The notes beneath the pieces were generated by a model. The model made no database searches. It saw only the letters and a list, made by a program, of their open reading frames with translations, and was not told the origin of the DNA. DNA of 64,000 bases. It comes from Streptomyces odontomachi (lineage in GTDB: Bacteria; Actinomycetota; Actinomycetes; Streptomycetales; Streptomycetaceae). Where the stretch lies: positions 1-64,000 of the forward strand of contig NZ_JAMJWG010000035.1 in assembly GCF_024435355.1 (NCBI RefSeq), read 5' to 3'. Position numbers and translations under genes: made by a program. Shown piece after piece: positions 17,556 through 24,985 of this stretch (the stretch's first letter is position 1; every line of letters begins with the position of its first letter).

Positions 17556-18056
17556 GTGGCCGACAACGCGCGAGCGAAAAGGCTGGCGGACCTCATCCGA
17601 GAGGTGGTGGCCCAGAAGCTACAGCGCGGGATCAAGGACCCGCGGCTCGGTTCGCACATCACCATCACGGACACCCGGGTCACCGGCGACCTCAGGGAGG
17701 CGACCGTCTTCTACACCGTCTACGGCGACGACGAGGACCGTGCCGCCGCCGCGGCGGGCCTGGAGAGCGCCAAGGGCGTGCTGCGCTCGGAGGTGGGCCG
17801 GGCCGCGGGCGTGAAGTTCACCCCCAGCCTGGCCTTCGTCGCCGACGCGCTCCCGGAGAACGCCCGCACCATCGAGGACCTCCTCGACCGGGCCCGCGCC
17901 TCGGACGCCGAGGTGCGCCAGAACGCCGCGGGCGCCAGCTACGCCGGCGACTCCGACCCCTACCGCAAGCCGGCCGAGGGCGAAGACGTCGACGAGCCTG
18001 CCGAGCCGGCCGAGGCGACCCGTGAGCAGCGGACGGGCGGCGACGCCGCGGAATGA
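17556..18056 (+). CDS. rbfA: Ribosome-binding factor A
   Basis: Helps 16S rRNA 5' end maturation. The 166 residues have RAKRLADLIREVVAQKLQRG, then DPRLGSHITITDTRVTGDLR and the KH-like core through KFTPSLAFVADALPENARTI. An acidic, Glu/Asp-rich tail of about 45 residues is extra relative to short homologues. GTG 17556 follows AAGGGAGACGG. The stop overlaps the truB start (ATGA). Confidence 0.95.
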   Translation: MADNARAKRLADLIREVVAQKLQRGIKDPRLGSHITITDTRVTGDLREATVFYTVYGDDEDRAAAAAGLESAKGVLRSEVGRAAGVKFTPSLAFVADALPENARTIEDLLDRARASDAEVRQNAAGASYAGDSDPYRKPAEGEDVDEPAEPAEATREQRTGGDAAE

Positions 18057-18967
18057 ACCGTAAGTCCACCGTGCCCGACGGCCTTGTCATCGTCGACAAG
18101 CCGTCGGGCTTCACCTCGCATGACGTGGTGGCGAAGATGCGCGGCATCGCCGGCACCCGCCGCGTCGGACACGCCGGCACCCTCGACCCGATGGCCACCG
18201 GAGTCCTCGTGCTCGGCGTGCAGCGGGCGACCAAGCTGCTCGGCCACCTCGCGCTCACCGAGAAGGAGTACCTCGGCACCATCCGGCTCGGTCAGGACAC
18301 CGTCACCGACGACGCCGAGGGCGAGATCACCTCGTACACGGATCCGAGTGGGCTGGCCCAGGAGGACATCGACGACCGGATCGCGGAGCTGACCGGCGAC
18401 ATCATGCAGGTGCCGTCCAAGGTCAGCGCCATCAAGGTCGACGGCAAGCGGTCCTACAAGCGGGCCCGCGAGGGCGAGGACTTCGAGCTGCCCGCCCGGC
18501 CCGTGACCGTCTCCTCGTTCGCCGTGCACGACCGTCGCGAGGCCGTCACGCAGGACGGCTCGCCCGCGCTCGACCTGGTCGTCTCCGTGGTGTGCTCGTC
18601 GGGCACGTACATCAGGGCGCTCGCCCGTGACCTCGGCGCCGGCCTCGGTGTCGGGGGACACCTCACCGCGCTGCGCCGTACCCGGGTCGGCCCGTACGGC
18701 CTGGACGCGGCCCGCACCCTCGACCAGCTCCAGCAGGAGCTGACCGTGCTGCCCATCGGCGAGGCAGCCGCGGCTGCCTTCCCCCGCTGGGACACCGACG
18801 CGAAGCGCGCCGGGCTGCTCGGCCACGGCGTGCGCATCGACATGCCGTCCGGGTACGAAGGTGCCGGGCCCGTGGCGGTCTTCGGACCCGAGGGGCGGTT
18901 CGTGGCCCTGGTGGAGGAGCTGAAGGGCCGGGCGAAGAGCCTGGTCGTCTTCGCGCCGGAGGGGTGA
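18053..18967 (+). CDS. truB: tRNA pseudouridine(55) synthase TruB
   Basis: Makes pseudouridine 55 in the tRNA T-loop. 304 residues; GLVIVDKPSGFTSHDVV opens the fold and the catalytic Asp is in HAGTLDPMATGVLVLG near residue 44. YKRAREGE and the SSGTYIRALARDLG motif (about 180) are intact, and a C-terminal PUA-like domain follows. The ATG overlaps rbfA, so the two are coupled. Confidence 0.96.
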   Translation: MNRKSTVPDGLVIVDKPSGFTSHDVVAKMRGIAGTRRVGHAGTLDPMATGVLVLGVQRATKLLGHLALTEKEYLGTIRLGQDTVTDDAEGEITSYTDPSGLAQEDIDDRIAELTGDIMQVPSKVSAIKVDGKRSYKRAREGEDFELPARPVTVSSFAVHDRREAVTQDGSPALDLVVSVVCSSGTYIRALARDLGAGLGVGGHLTALRRTRVGPYGLDAARTLDQLQQELTVLPIGEAAAAAFPRWDTDAKRAGLLGHGVRIDMPSGYEGAGPVAVFGPEGRFVALVEELKGRAKSLVVFAPEG

Positions 18968-19234
18968 CACCGGCCGGCGGGGGCCGGCGGGCACCCGATC
19001 GGCACCGGTCGGCCCGCGTGTCGTTGCGGAACGCGCGGTACGCGACGTGCGTCTCGTCACAGCCCGGTGTCACGGCCCCATGCCGATGCGGGCCGAGCGT
19101 GCCCGGCATGGCACTCTTGGACCTGCGGAATCGGCGGATGTGATTGGCAACGTCACATATCCGGCCACCGATGCCATGTCTTGAAGAAGCCACCGACGAC
19201 ACGTCTCGACGAGGACTCAGCAAGGAGCGACACA

Positions 19235-20194
19235 GTGCACCGCTGGCGCGGCTTGGAGGACATTCCCCAGGACTGGGGACGCAGCGTCGTCACCATCGGC
19301 TCCTACGACGGCGTACACCGTGGCCATCAGCTGATCATCGGTAGTGCCGTGCGGAGCGCGCGGGAACGAGGGCTTCCGTCGGTCGTCGTCACCTTCGATC
19401 CGCACCCGAGCGAGGTGGTCCGCCCCGGCAGCCACCCGCCGCTGCTCGCCCCGCACCACCGGCGCGCCGACCTGATGGCGGACCTCGGCGTCGACGCGGT
19501 GCTGATCCTGCCGTTCACCGCCGACTTCTCGAAGCTGGCGCCCGCCGAGTTCGTCGCGAAGGTGCTGGTCGACCGGCTGCACGCCAAGGTCGTCGTGGAG
19601 GGCCCCAACTTCCGCTTCGGCCACCGGGCCGCGGGCAACGTCGACCTGCTCGCCGAACTCGGCCGGACCTACGACTTCGACGTGCAGGTCGTCGACCTGT
19701 TCGTCAGGGGCGAGGCGGGCGGCGGCGAGCCGTTCTCGTCGACGCTCGTCCGGCGACTGATCGCCGAGGGCGACGTGGCCGGCGCGGCGGAGATCCTGGG
19801 CCGCCCGCACCGCGTGGAAGGCGTCGTGGTGCGCGGCGCCCAGCGCGGCCGTGAGCTGGGCTTTCCCACCGCCAACGTGGAGACGCTGCCGCACAGTGCG
19901 ATCCCCGCGGACGGTGTCTACGCCGGCTGGCTGCACGCCGACGGCGAGGTGATGCCCGCGGCGATCTCCATCGGCACGAACCCGCAGTTCGACGGCACGG
20001 AACGGACCGTCGAGGCATACGCCATCGACCGCGTCGGGCTGGAACTCTACGGCCTCCACGTCGCCGTCGAGTTCCTCTCCTTCGTCCGCGGCCAGGCCCG
20101 CTTCGACTCCATCGACGAACTCCTCGACGCGATCGCGGACGACGTGAAGCGCTCACGCGAACTCATCGAGACCTACGAGCCCGCGGGGCGCTAG
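19235..20194 (+). CDS. ribF: Bifunctional riboflavin kinase / FAD synthetase
   Basis: Converts riboflavin to FMN and then FAD. 319 residues: an N-terminal nucleotidyltransferase domain with TIGSYDGVHRGHQ (a Ser-Tyr variant of the usual G-x-FDGVHxGH) and a C-terminal flavokinase domain with GRELGFPTANV. GTG 19235 follows AAGGAG at 19222-19227; an upstream in-frame extension to 19067 has no ribosome site and unusual composition. The 267-bp gap after truB suggests its own promoter. Confidence 0.96.
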   Translation: MHRWRGLEDIPQDWGRSVVTIGSYDGVHRGHQLIIGSAVRSARERGLPSVVVTFDPHPSEVVRPGSHPPLLAPHHRRADLMADLGVDAVLILPFTADFSKLAPAEFVAKVLVDRLHAKVVVEGPNFRFGHRAAGNVDLLAELGRTYDFDVQVVDLFVRGEAGGGEPFSSTLVRRLIAEGDVAGAAEILGRPHRVEGVVVRGAQRGRELGFPTANVETLPHSAIPADGVYAGWLHADGEVMPAAISIGTNPQFDGTERTVEAYAIDRVGLELYGLHVAVEFLSFVRGQARFDSIDELLDAIADDVKRSRELIETYEPAGR

Positions 20195-20201
20195 CCCCGC
20201 G
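20182..20201 (+). terminator. Hairpin terminator at the ribF stop
   Basis: CGCGGGGC-GCTA-GCCCCGCG, an 8-bp perfect stem that includes the ribF TAG stop, followed by CGGGGGTTTCTC. It is GC-rich with a short T run, typical of Streptomyces terminators. Confidence 0.65.
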
Positions 20202-20295
20202 CGGGGGTTTCTCTGGCCCGGCGTGCGCGCCTCTTGGGTGAGGCGCCGTTCGCCGTCCGGGCGGGGTGGTTCCGGTCGCGTCCGGTCCACCGGTG

Positions 20296-20480
20296 CGTGG
20301 GTGGTTGCGCGCGCAGTTCCCCGCGCCCCTGGGAGGGCGCCCGGTGGGCGCCATCGTCACTCCGGCGCGCCCTGGGGGGCACGTAGTGGCCCGCTTTTTA
20401 AGGGGCGCGGGGAACTGCGCGAACAACCACGACGAAACCGTCAGGTCGTCACCGTCCTGAAGGGGCTGTTTCTGTCGAGC
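20296..20480. repeat. Intergenic palindromic repeat, copy 4
   Basis: One 22-bp arm lies inverted at 20309-20330 and a forward copy plus body at 20399-20480, including ACCACGACGAAACCGTCAGG and GGGGCTGTTTCTGTCG. The two parts point away from each other here, unlike copies 1 and 3. It occupies the convergent gap 20195-20585 between ribF and the minus-strand importer operon. Confidence 0.82.
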
Positions 20481-20527
20481 CCGACCCACCGGCAGATGGA
20501 CCGTGTCCGACCCACCGGCAGATGGAC
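20481..20527. repeat. 21-bp direct repeat
   Basis: CCGACCCACCGGCAGATGGAC occurs at 20481-20501 and again at 20507-20527, separated by CGTGT. It directly follows the copy-4 repeat body. Confidence 0.85.
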
Positions 20528-20585
20528 GGGAGGGGAGGCGCAGGGCACGCCCCCGGGGCGAGGGGAGCCGCGGCCACGCGCCCCC

Positions 20586-21692
20586 TCATCGGGCCGAGGC
20601 CCCCAGCGCCTCGGCCCAGTGGCAGGCCACCTGCGACGCACCACCCCCATCCAGGACCGGCAGGTCCCGGGTACGGCAGGCGTCGGCGACGCCGACCCGT
20701 TCCGCCTCGCCGCCGGCGAGCACCTGGCACCGCGCGTGGAAGCGGCACCCGCGCGGAACGCGGGACGGGTCGGGCGGCTCGCCGGTGAGCACGATCTCGT
20801 CGCCCCCGGCCTCCGGCAGCACGGACAGCAGCGCCTGGGTGTAGGGATGCCGCGGCGCGGTCAGGATCTGCTCCACGTCGCCGGTCTCCACGATCCGGCC
20901 CAGGTACATGACGGCCACCCGGTCGGCGATGTTCCAGGCGAGACCGAGGTCATGGGTCACCACCAGCGCGGCGAGGCCCAGTTCGGTGCGCAGCCGCAGC
21001 AGCAGCGCGAGGATCTCGCCGCGTACCGAGGCGTCCAGCGAGGCCACCGGCTCGTCGGCGACGATCAGTTCAGGATCGAGGACCAGCGCGCCCGCGATCA
21101 CCACGCGCTGGCGCTGGCCTCCGGACAGCTCGTGCGGATAGCGCAGGAAGAACCGCTCCGGCGGGCGCAGCCCGGCCCGCGCCAGGGCGTCCGCGACCGC
21201 GGCCCGCTCGTCGCCCGGGTAGCCGTGGATCCGCAGCCCTTCGGCCACCGCGTCGTAGACGGTGTGGCGCGGGTTGAGGGAACCGCTGGGGTCCTGGAGG
21301 ACCAGCTGCACCCGCTTGCGGTACTTCTTCAGGCCCCGGGCGGAGTAGTCGAGCGGCCGGCCGCCGAAGGTGATCCGACCGGACGTCGGCGGCACCAGAC
21401 CCAGGAGCGACCGTGCCAGCGTCGTCTTGCCGCAGCCTGACTCGCCGACCAGGGCGACGATCTCGCCGGGCTTGATGTCCAGGTCGACACCGTCGACGGC
21501 GCGGGCGGGCGCGGCACCGTGCCGGCCGGGGAACGTGACATGCAGGCCGGACGCGCTCAGCAACGGTTCGGCGGACGTGGCGTCGGCGGCGGGAGACGTG
21601 GCGGCCGGTTCGGGCGCCACGGTGGCGGCCGGCGCCGGCGAGTCCGCCGATGTCACGGGGCCGGTGGAACCGGGGGAGCCGGAGGTGGTCAT
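20586..21692 (-). CDS. Oligopeptide-type ABC transporter ATP-binding protein (OppF/DppF-like)
   Basis: 368 residues with Walker A GESGCGKTTLAR, signature ELSGGQRQRVVIA, Walker B ELIVADEPVASLD and the C-terminal cysteine-rich CRFHARCQVL region of peptide-importer ATPases, which in some members holds an iron-sulfur cluster. The first 45 residues are a Thr/Pro/Ala-rich lead. It is the last gene of a five-gene minus-strand operon; its ATG overlaps the previous stop. It pairs with the next ATPase. Confidence 0.92.
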   Translation of the reverse strand: MTTSGSPGSTGPVTSADSPAPAATVAPEPAATSPAADATSAEPLLSASGLHVTFPGRHGAAPARAVDGVDLDIKPGEIVALVGESGCGKTTLARSLLGLVPPTSGRITFGGRPLDYSARGLKKYRKRVQLVLQDPSGSLNPRHTVYDAVAEGLRIHGYPGDERAAVADALARAGLRPPERFFLRYPHELSGGQRQRVVIAGALVLDPELIVADEPVASLDASVRGEILALLLRLRTELGLAALVVTHDLGLAWNIADRVAVMYLGRIVETGDVEQILTAPRHPYTQALLSVLPEAGGDEIVLTGEPPDPSRVPRGCRFHARCQVLAGGEAERVGVADACRTRDLPVLDGGGASQVACHWAEALGASAR

Positions 21693-22843
21693 GATGTGCT
21701 GCTCCTCGCTTCTTCCGCCGTGTCACCGGACGCCGCACCCGCGGCGGACTCCGTACCTGCACCGGCACCGGGCGCCGTACCTGAACCGGACTCCGTACCC
21801 TCGCCGGACGACTCGCCGGCCGTGTCCGCCACGTGCACGCACGCCGCGGCACGGGCCGGGCCCGCCGGGCGCAGTGACTGGTCGTCCACCTTGCACGAGT
21901 CCAGTGCCACGGGGCAGCGCGGGTGGAAGGTGCAGCCGGTCGGCAGGTCCGAGGGGTCGGGTGGGTCGCCGGGCAGGCCGCGCGGTGCGAACCGGGACGC
22001 CCGGTCGCCGATGCGCGGGAACGCCGCGGACAGCGCCTGCCCGTACGGGTGCCGGGCGTTCTCGTAGACCTGGCGTGCCGGGCCCTCCTCGACGACCCGG
22101 CCCGCGTACATGACCGCGAGCCGGTCGCAGGTGTCGGCCAGCACCGCCAGATCGTGGCTGATCATGATCAGGCCGATGTCCTGCTCGGCCACGAGCTGCT
22201 CGATCAGGCGCAGGATCTGGGCCTGGATCATCACGTCGAGCGCCGTCGTCGGCTCGTCGGCGACGATCAGCTGCGGGTCGCAGGCCAGCGACATCGCGAT
22301 CATCACGCGCTGCCGCTGCCCGCCGGAGAGTTCGTGCGGATACGCGTCCGCGCGTGCGGCGGGCAGCCCCACGTGCTCCAGCAGCTCGCCGACCTTCTTC
22401 TTCGCGGCCCCGGGTGTCGCCAGGCGGTGCAGCAGGATCGGCTCGGCGATCTGGTCGCCGATGCGGTGGACCGCGTTCAGCGAGTGCATGGCGCCCTGGA
22501 AGATGATGGAGGCACCCGCCCAGCGCACCGCCCGGACCCGGCCCCATTTCATGCCGAGCAGGTCCTCGCCGTCCAGCAGGACCTGTCCGGTCACCCGTGT
22601 CCCGGCGGGCAGCAGCCGCAGCATCGCCATCGCCAGGGTGGACTTGCCACAGCCCGACTCGCCTGCGATGCCCAGTTTCTGACCGGCGGCCACGCTGAGG
22701 TCCACCCCGCGCACCGCGGCGGCTCCGCCCGGATACGTCACATGGAGGTCCCGTACCTCCAGCAGCCGCGCCTTCCCGCCCGGCTGCGCCGGGGCGTCCG
22801 CGTGCTGCTTCCCGGCCGTGCCGGTCCCGTTGGTGCTGGTCAT
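21689..22843 (-). CDS. Oligopeptide-type ABC transporter ATP-binding protein (OppD/DppD-like)
   Basis: 384 residues. Walker A GESGCGKSTLAM, signature ELSGGQRQRVMIA, Walker B LIVADEPTTALDVMIQ and C-terminal GCTFHPRCPVALDSC match the OppD group. The last 35 residues are Gly/Ala/Ser-rich. ATG 22843 overlaps the permease stop; a longer frame continuing into the permease gene is out of frame with it and is rejected. It forms the heterodimeric motor with the 20586-21692 product. Confidence 0.92.
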   Translation of the reverse strand: MTSTNGTGTAGKQHADAPAQPGGKARLLEVRDLHVTYPGGAAAVRGVDLSVAAGQKLGIAGESGCGKSTLAMAMLRLLPAGTRVTGQVLLDGEDLLGMKWGRVRAVRWAGASIIFQGAMHSLNAVHRIGDQIAEPILLHRLATPGAAKKKVGELLEHVGLPAARADAYPHELSGGQRQRVMIAMSLACDPQLIVADEPTTALDVMIQAQILRLIEQLVAEQDIGLIMISHDLAVLADTCDRLAVMYAGRVVEEGPARQVYENARHPYGQALSAAFPRIGDRASRFAPRGLPGDPPDPSDLPTGCTFHPRCPVALDSCKVDDQSLRPAGPARAAACVHVADTAGESSGEGTESGSGTAPGAGAGTESAAGAASGDTAEEARSSTS

Positions 22844-23790
22844 CGCTTCGCCCCCAGCTTGGGGTTGAGTACGGACTCCACGGCGCGGCCGCACAGGGTG
22901 AACGCCAGCGCGACGGCGCCGATCGCCAGGCCCGGCGGTACCAGGTACCACCAGTGGCCGGAGCTGACCGCGCCCGCCTCGCGGGCGTCCTGGAGGAGGC
23001 CGCCCCAGGTGGTGGTGGTCGGGTCGCCCAGGCCGAGGAAGGCCAGGGTCGCCTCGGAGAGGATGGCGTTGGAGATGCCGAGGGTGGTCTGCGCCAGGAT
23101 CAGCGGCATCACGTTCGGCAGCACGTGCCGGGACATGATGTGGCTGTGGCCGCCGCCGAGCGCCTTGGCCCGTTCGATGTACGGCCGGGACTCCACGGCG
23201 AGCGTCTGGGCGCGCACCAGCCGGGCCGTGGTCGGCCAGGTCGTCACGCCGATGGCCAGGATGATGGTGCTCAGCGAGCGGGACATCACGGTGGCCAGCG
23301 CGATCGCCAGCACCAGCGTCGGCATGACGAGGAACCAGTCGGTGATCCGCATGATCACGGTCGCGTAGGCGCTGCGGAAGTGGCCGGCGGTGATGCCGAC
23401 GACCGCACCGATGGCGACCGAGAGCACCGCCGCCAGCAGGCCCACCACCAGCGACACCCGGGCACCCCACAGCACCAGGCCGAGCAGGTCGCGCCCGAAC
23501 TGGTCGGTGCCGAACCAGAACTCACCACTCGGGCTCTCCATGGGGTTGCCCGGCGCCTTGGTGACGCTCTGCACGTCCGCGCCGACGGTCAGCGGTGCGG
23601 TGATCGCGATCAGCGCGAACAGCACCAGCGCGATCAGTCCGACGACGCCGGCCCGGTGGGCGCGGTACTGCTGCCAGAATCGCGCCACGGAACCCCGTCT
23701 GCGCTGCCAGGCGAGCGCCCGGGGACTCTGCGGCGCGGGTGGCGCGGGAGGGCCTGCGGGGGCGTTGCTGGTGGTCGTGTCGGTCGTCAT
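22840..23790 (-). CDS. Oligopeptide-type ABC transporter permease (OppC/DppC-like)
   Basis: 316 residues. A Pro/Ala-rich cytoplasmic lead precedes the first membrane segment (VVGLIALVLFALIAITAPL). The OppC-type domain includes FGTDQFGRDLLGLVLWGAR, the typical DxxGRD motif after the first segment, and the EAA loop in IERAKALGGGHSHIMSRHVL. ATGA overlaps at both ends. Confidence 0.93.
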   Translation of the reverse strand: MTTDTTTSNAPAGPPAPPAPQSPRALAWQRRRGSVARFWQQYRAHRAGVVGLIALVLFALIAITAPLTVGADVQSVTKAPGNPMESPSGEFWFGTDQFGRDLLGLVLWGARVSLVVGLLAAVLSVAIGAVVGITAGHFRSAYATVIMRITDWFLVMPTLVLAIALATVMSRSLSTIILAIGVTTWPTTARLVRAQTLAVESRPYIERAKALGGGHSHIMSRHVLPNVMPLILAQTTLGISNAILSEATLAFLGLGDPTTTTWGGLLQDAREAGAVSSGHWWYLVPPGLAIGAVALAFTLCGRAVESVLNPKLGAKR

Positions 23791-24860
23791 CGGCCCACCC
23801 GGGGATCGAGCAGCGGATAGATCAGGTCGGCGAGCGTGTTCATCACGATCACGGCCGCCGAGAACACCAGGAAGAGCCCCTGCACCAGGGGCAGGTCCGG
23901 CACGCTCAGCGCCTGGTAGAACAGGCCGCCGAGGCCCGGCCAGGAGAAGACGGTCTCGACCAGCACGGTGCCGGCCACCACCCGCCCCAGGTTGACGAAG
24001 ATCAGCGTCATCGTCGGCAGCATCGCGTTGGGCACCGCGTGCTTGCGGCGCACCAGGTCGTCCTTGAGGCCCTTGGCGCGTGCCGTCGTCAGATAGTCGC
24101 TGCCCATCTCGTCCAGCAGCGCCGAACGGGTGACGAGCAACGTTTCGCCGTACTGCACCGCGACCAGCGTGATCACCGGCAGCACGAGATGGTGGATGAC
24201 GTCGGTCACGTGGGCGAAGCCGTGGGTGTTGCCGGAATCCATGCCGCCGGTGGGGAAGAGACCGGGGATCGGGCCGATGCCGACGGAGAAGATGATGATC
24301 AGCACCAGACCGAGCCAGAAGGACGGCACGGAGAACAGCGTCAGCGCCAGGCCGGTGTGGACCCGGTCGCCGAGCTTGCCGTTGCGCCATGCGGACCGGG
24401 TGCCGAGGGCGATGCCGAGCGCGGTGTAGAGCACGAAGGAGGTGCCGGTGAGCAGCAGGGTGTTGGGCAGCGCCTCGGTGATCTTGTCGATGACGGCGGT
24501 GTGGAACTGGTATGACGTGCCCAGGTCGCCGGTGAGCGCCTTGCCGCAGTAGTCGGTGAACTGCTGCCACATCGGCAGGTCGAGCCCGAATTCGCGGCGG
24601 TAGGCGGCCAGCTGTGCGGCGGAGACCTGGCGGCCCCCGGTCATGAACTTGACCGGGTCGCCCGGGATCAGCCGGAACAGGAAGAAGCTGGTCACCAGCA
24701 CGGCGAACAGGGAAACCAGCGCGCCCGCCACTTTGAGGGCCACATAGCGCAGATACGCCACGGTGTTGCGCGCCCGTGGGCCGCGGGCCGCGGGACCGGC
24801 TTCGGCCGGTCCCTCGCTCGCCACGCTCTCCACGAGCGCCGGGGTGCTGTCAGCTGCCAT
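23787..24860 (-). CDS. Oligopeptide-type ABC transporter permease (OppB/DppB-like)
   Basis: 357 residues. After a 35-residue hydrophilic lead comes VAGALVSLFAVLVTSFFLFR with LIPGDPVKF, the family's first membrane segment and conserved PGDP. Later YLTTARAKGLKDDLVRRKHA is the EAA loop. ATG 24860 has a GGGAG ribosome site; upstream frame has odd composition and is not used. Confidence 0.93.
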   Translation of the reverse strand: MAADSTPALVESVASEGPAEAGPAARGPRARNTVAYLRYVALKVAGALVSLFAVLVTSFFLFRLIPGDPVKFMTGGRQVSAAQLAAYRREFGLDLPMWQQFTDYCGKALTGDLGTSYQFHTAVIDKITEALPNTLLLTGTSFVLYTALGIALGTRSAWRNGKLGDRVHTGLALTLFSVPSFWLGLVLIIIFSVGIGPIPGLFPTGGMDSGNTHGFAHVTDVIHHLVLPVITLVAVQYGETLLVTRSALLDEMGSDYLTTARAKGLKDDLVRRKHAVPNAMLPTMTLIFVNLGRVVAGTVLVETVFSWPGLGGLFYQALSVPDLPLVQGLFLVFSAAVIVMNTLADLIYPLLDPRVGR

Positions 24861-24985
24861 ACCGTGCTCTCCCGGGGCCGGATCGCGGGCCCCTGTGTCG
24901 CGTTCTGTCCTGACGTTACGCGCGTCCCCGCCCTCCCACACGCCCTCGGGGCGGCGGGGAAGGCGGGGACGCGAAGGGGCGACCG

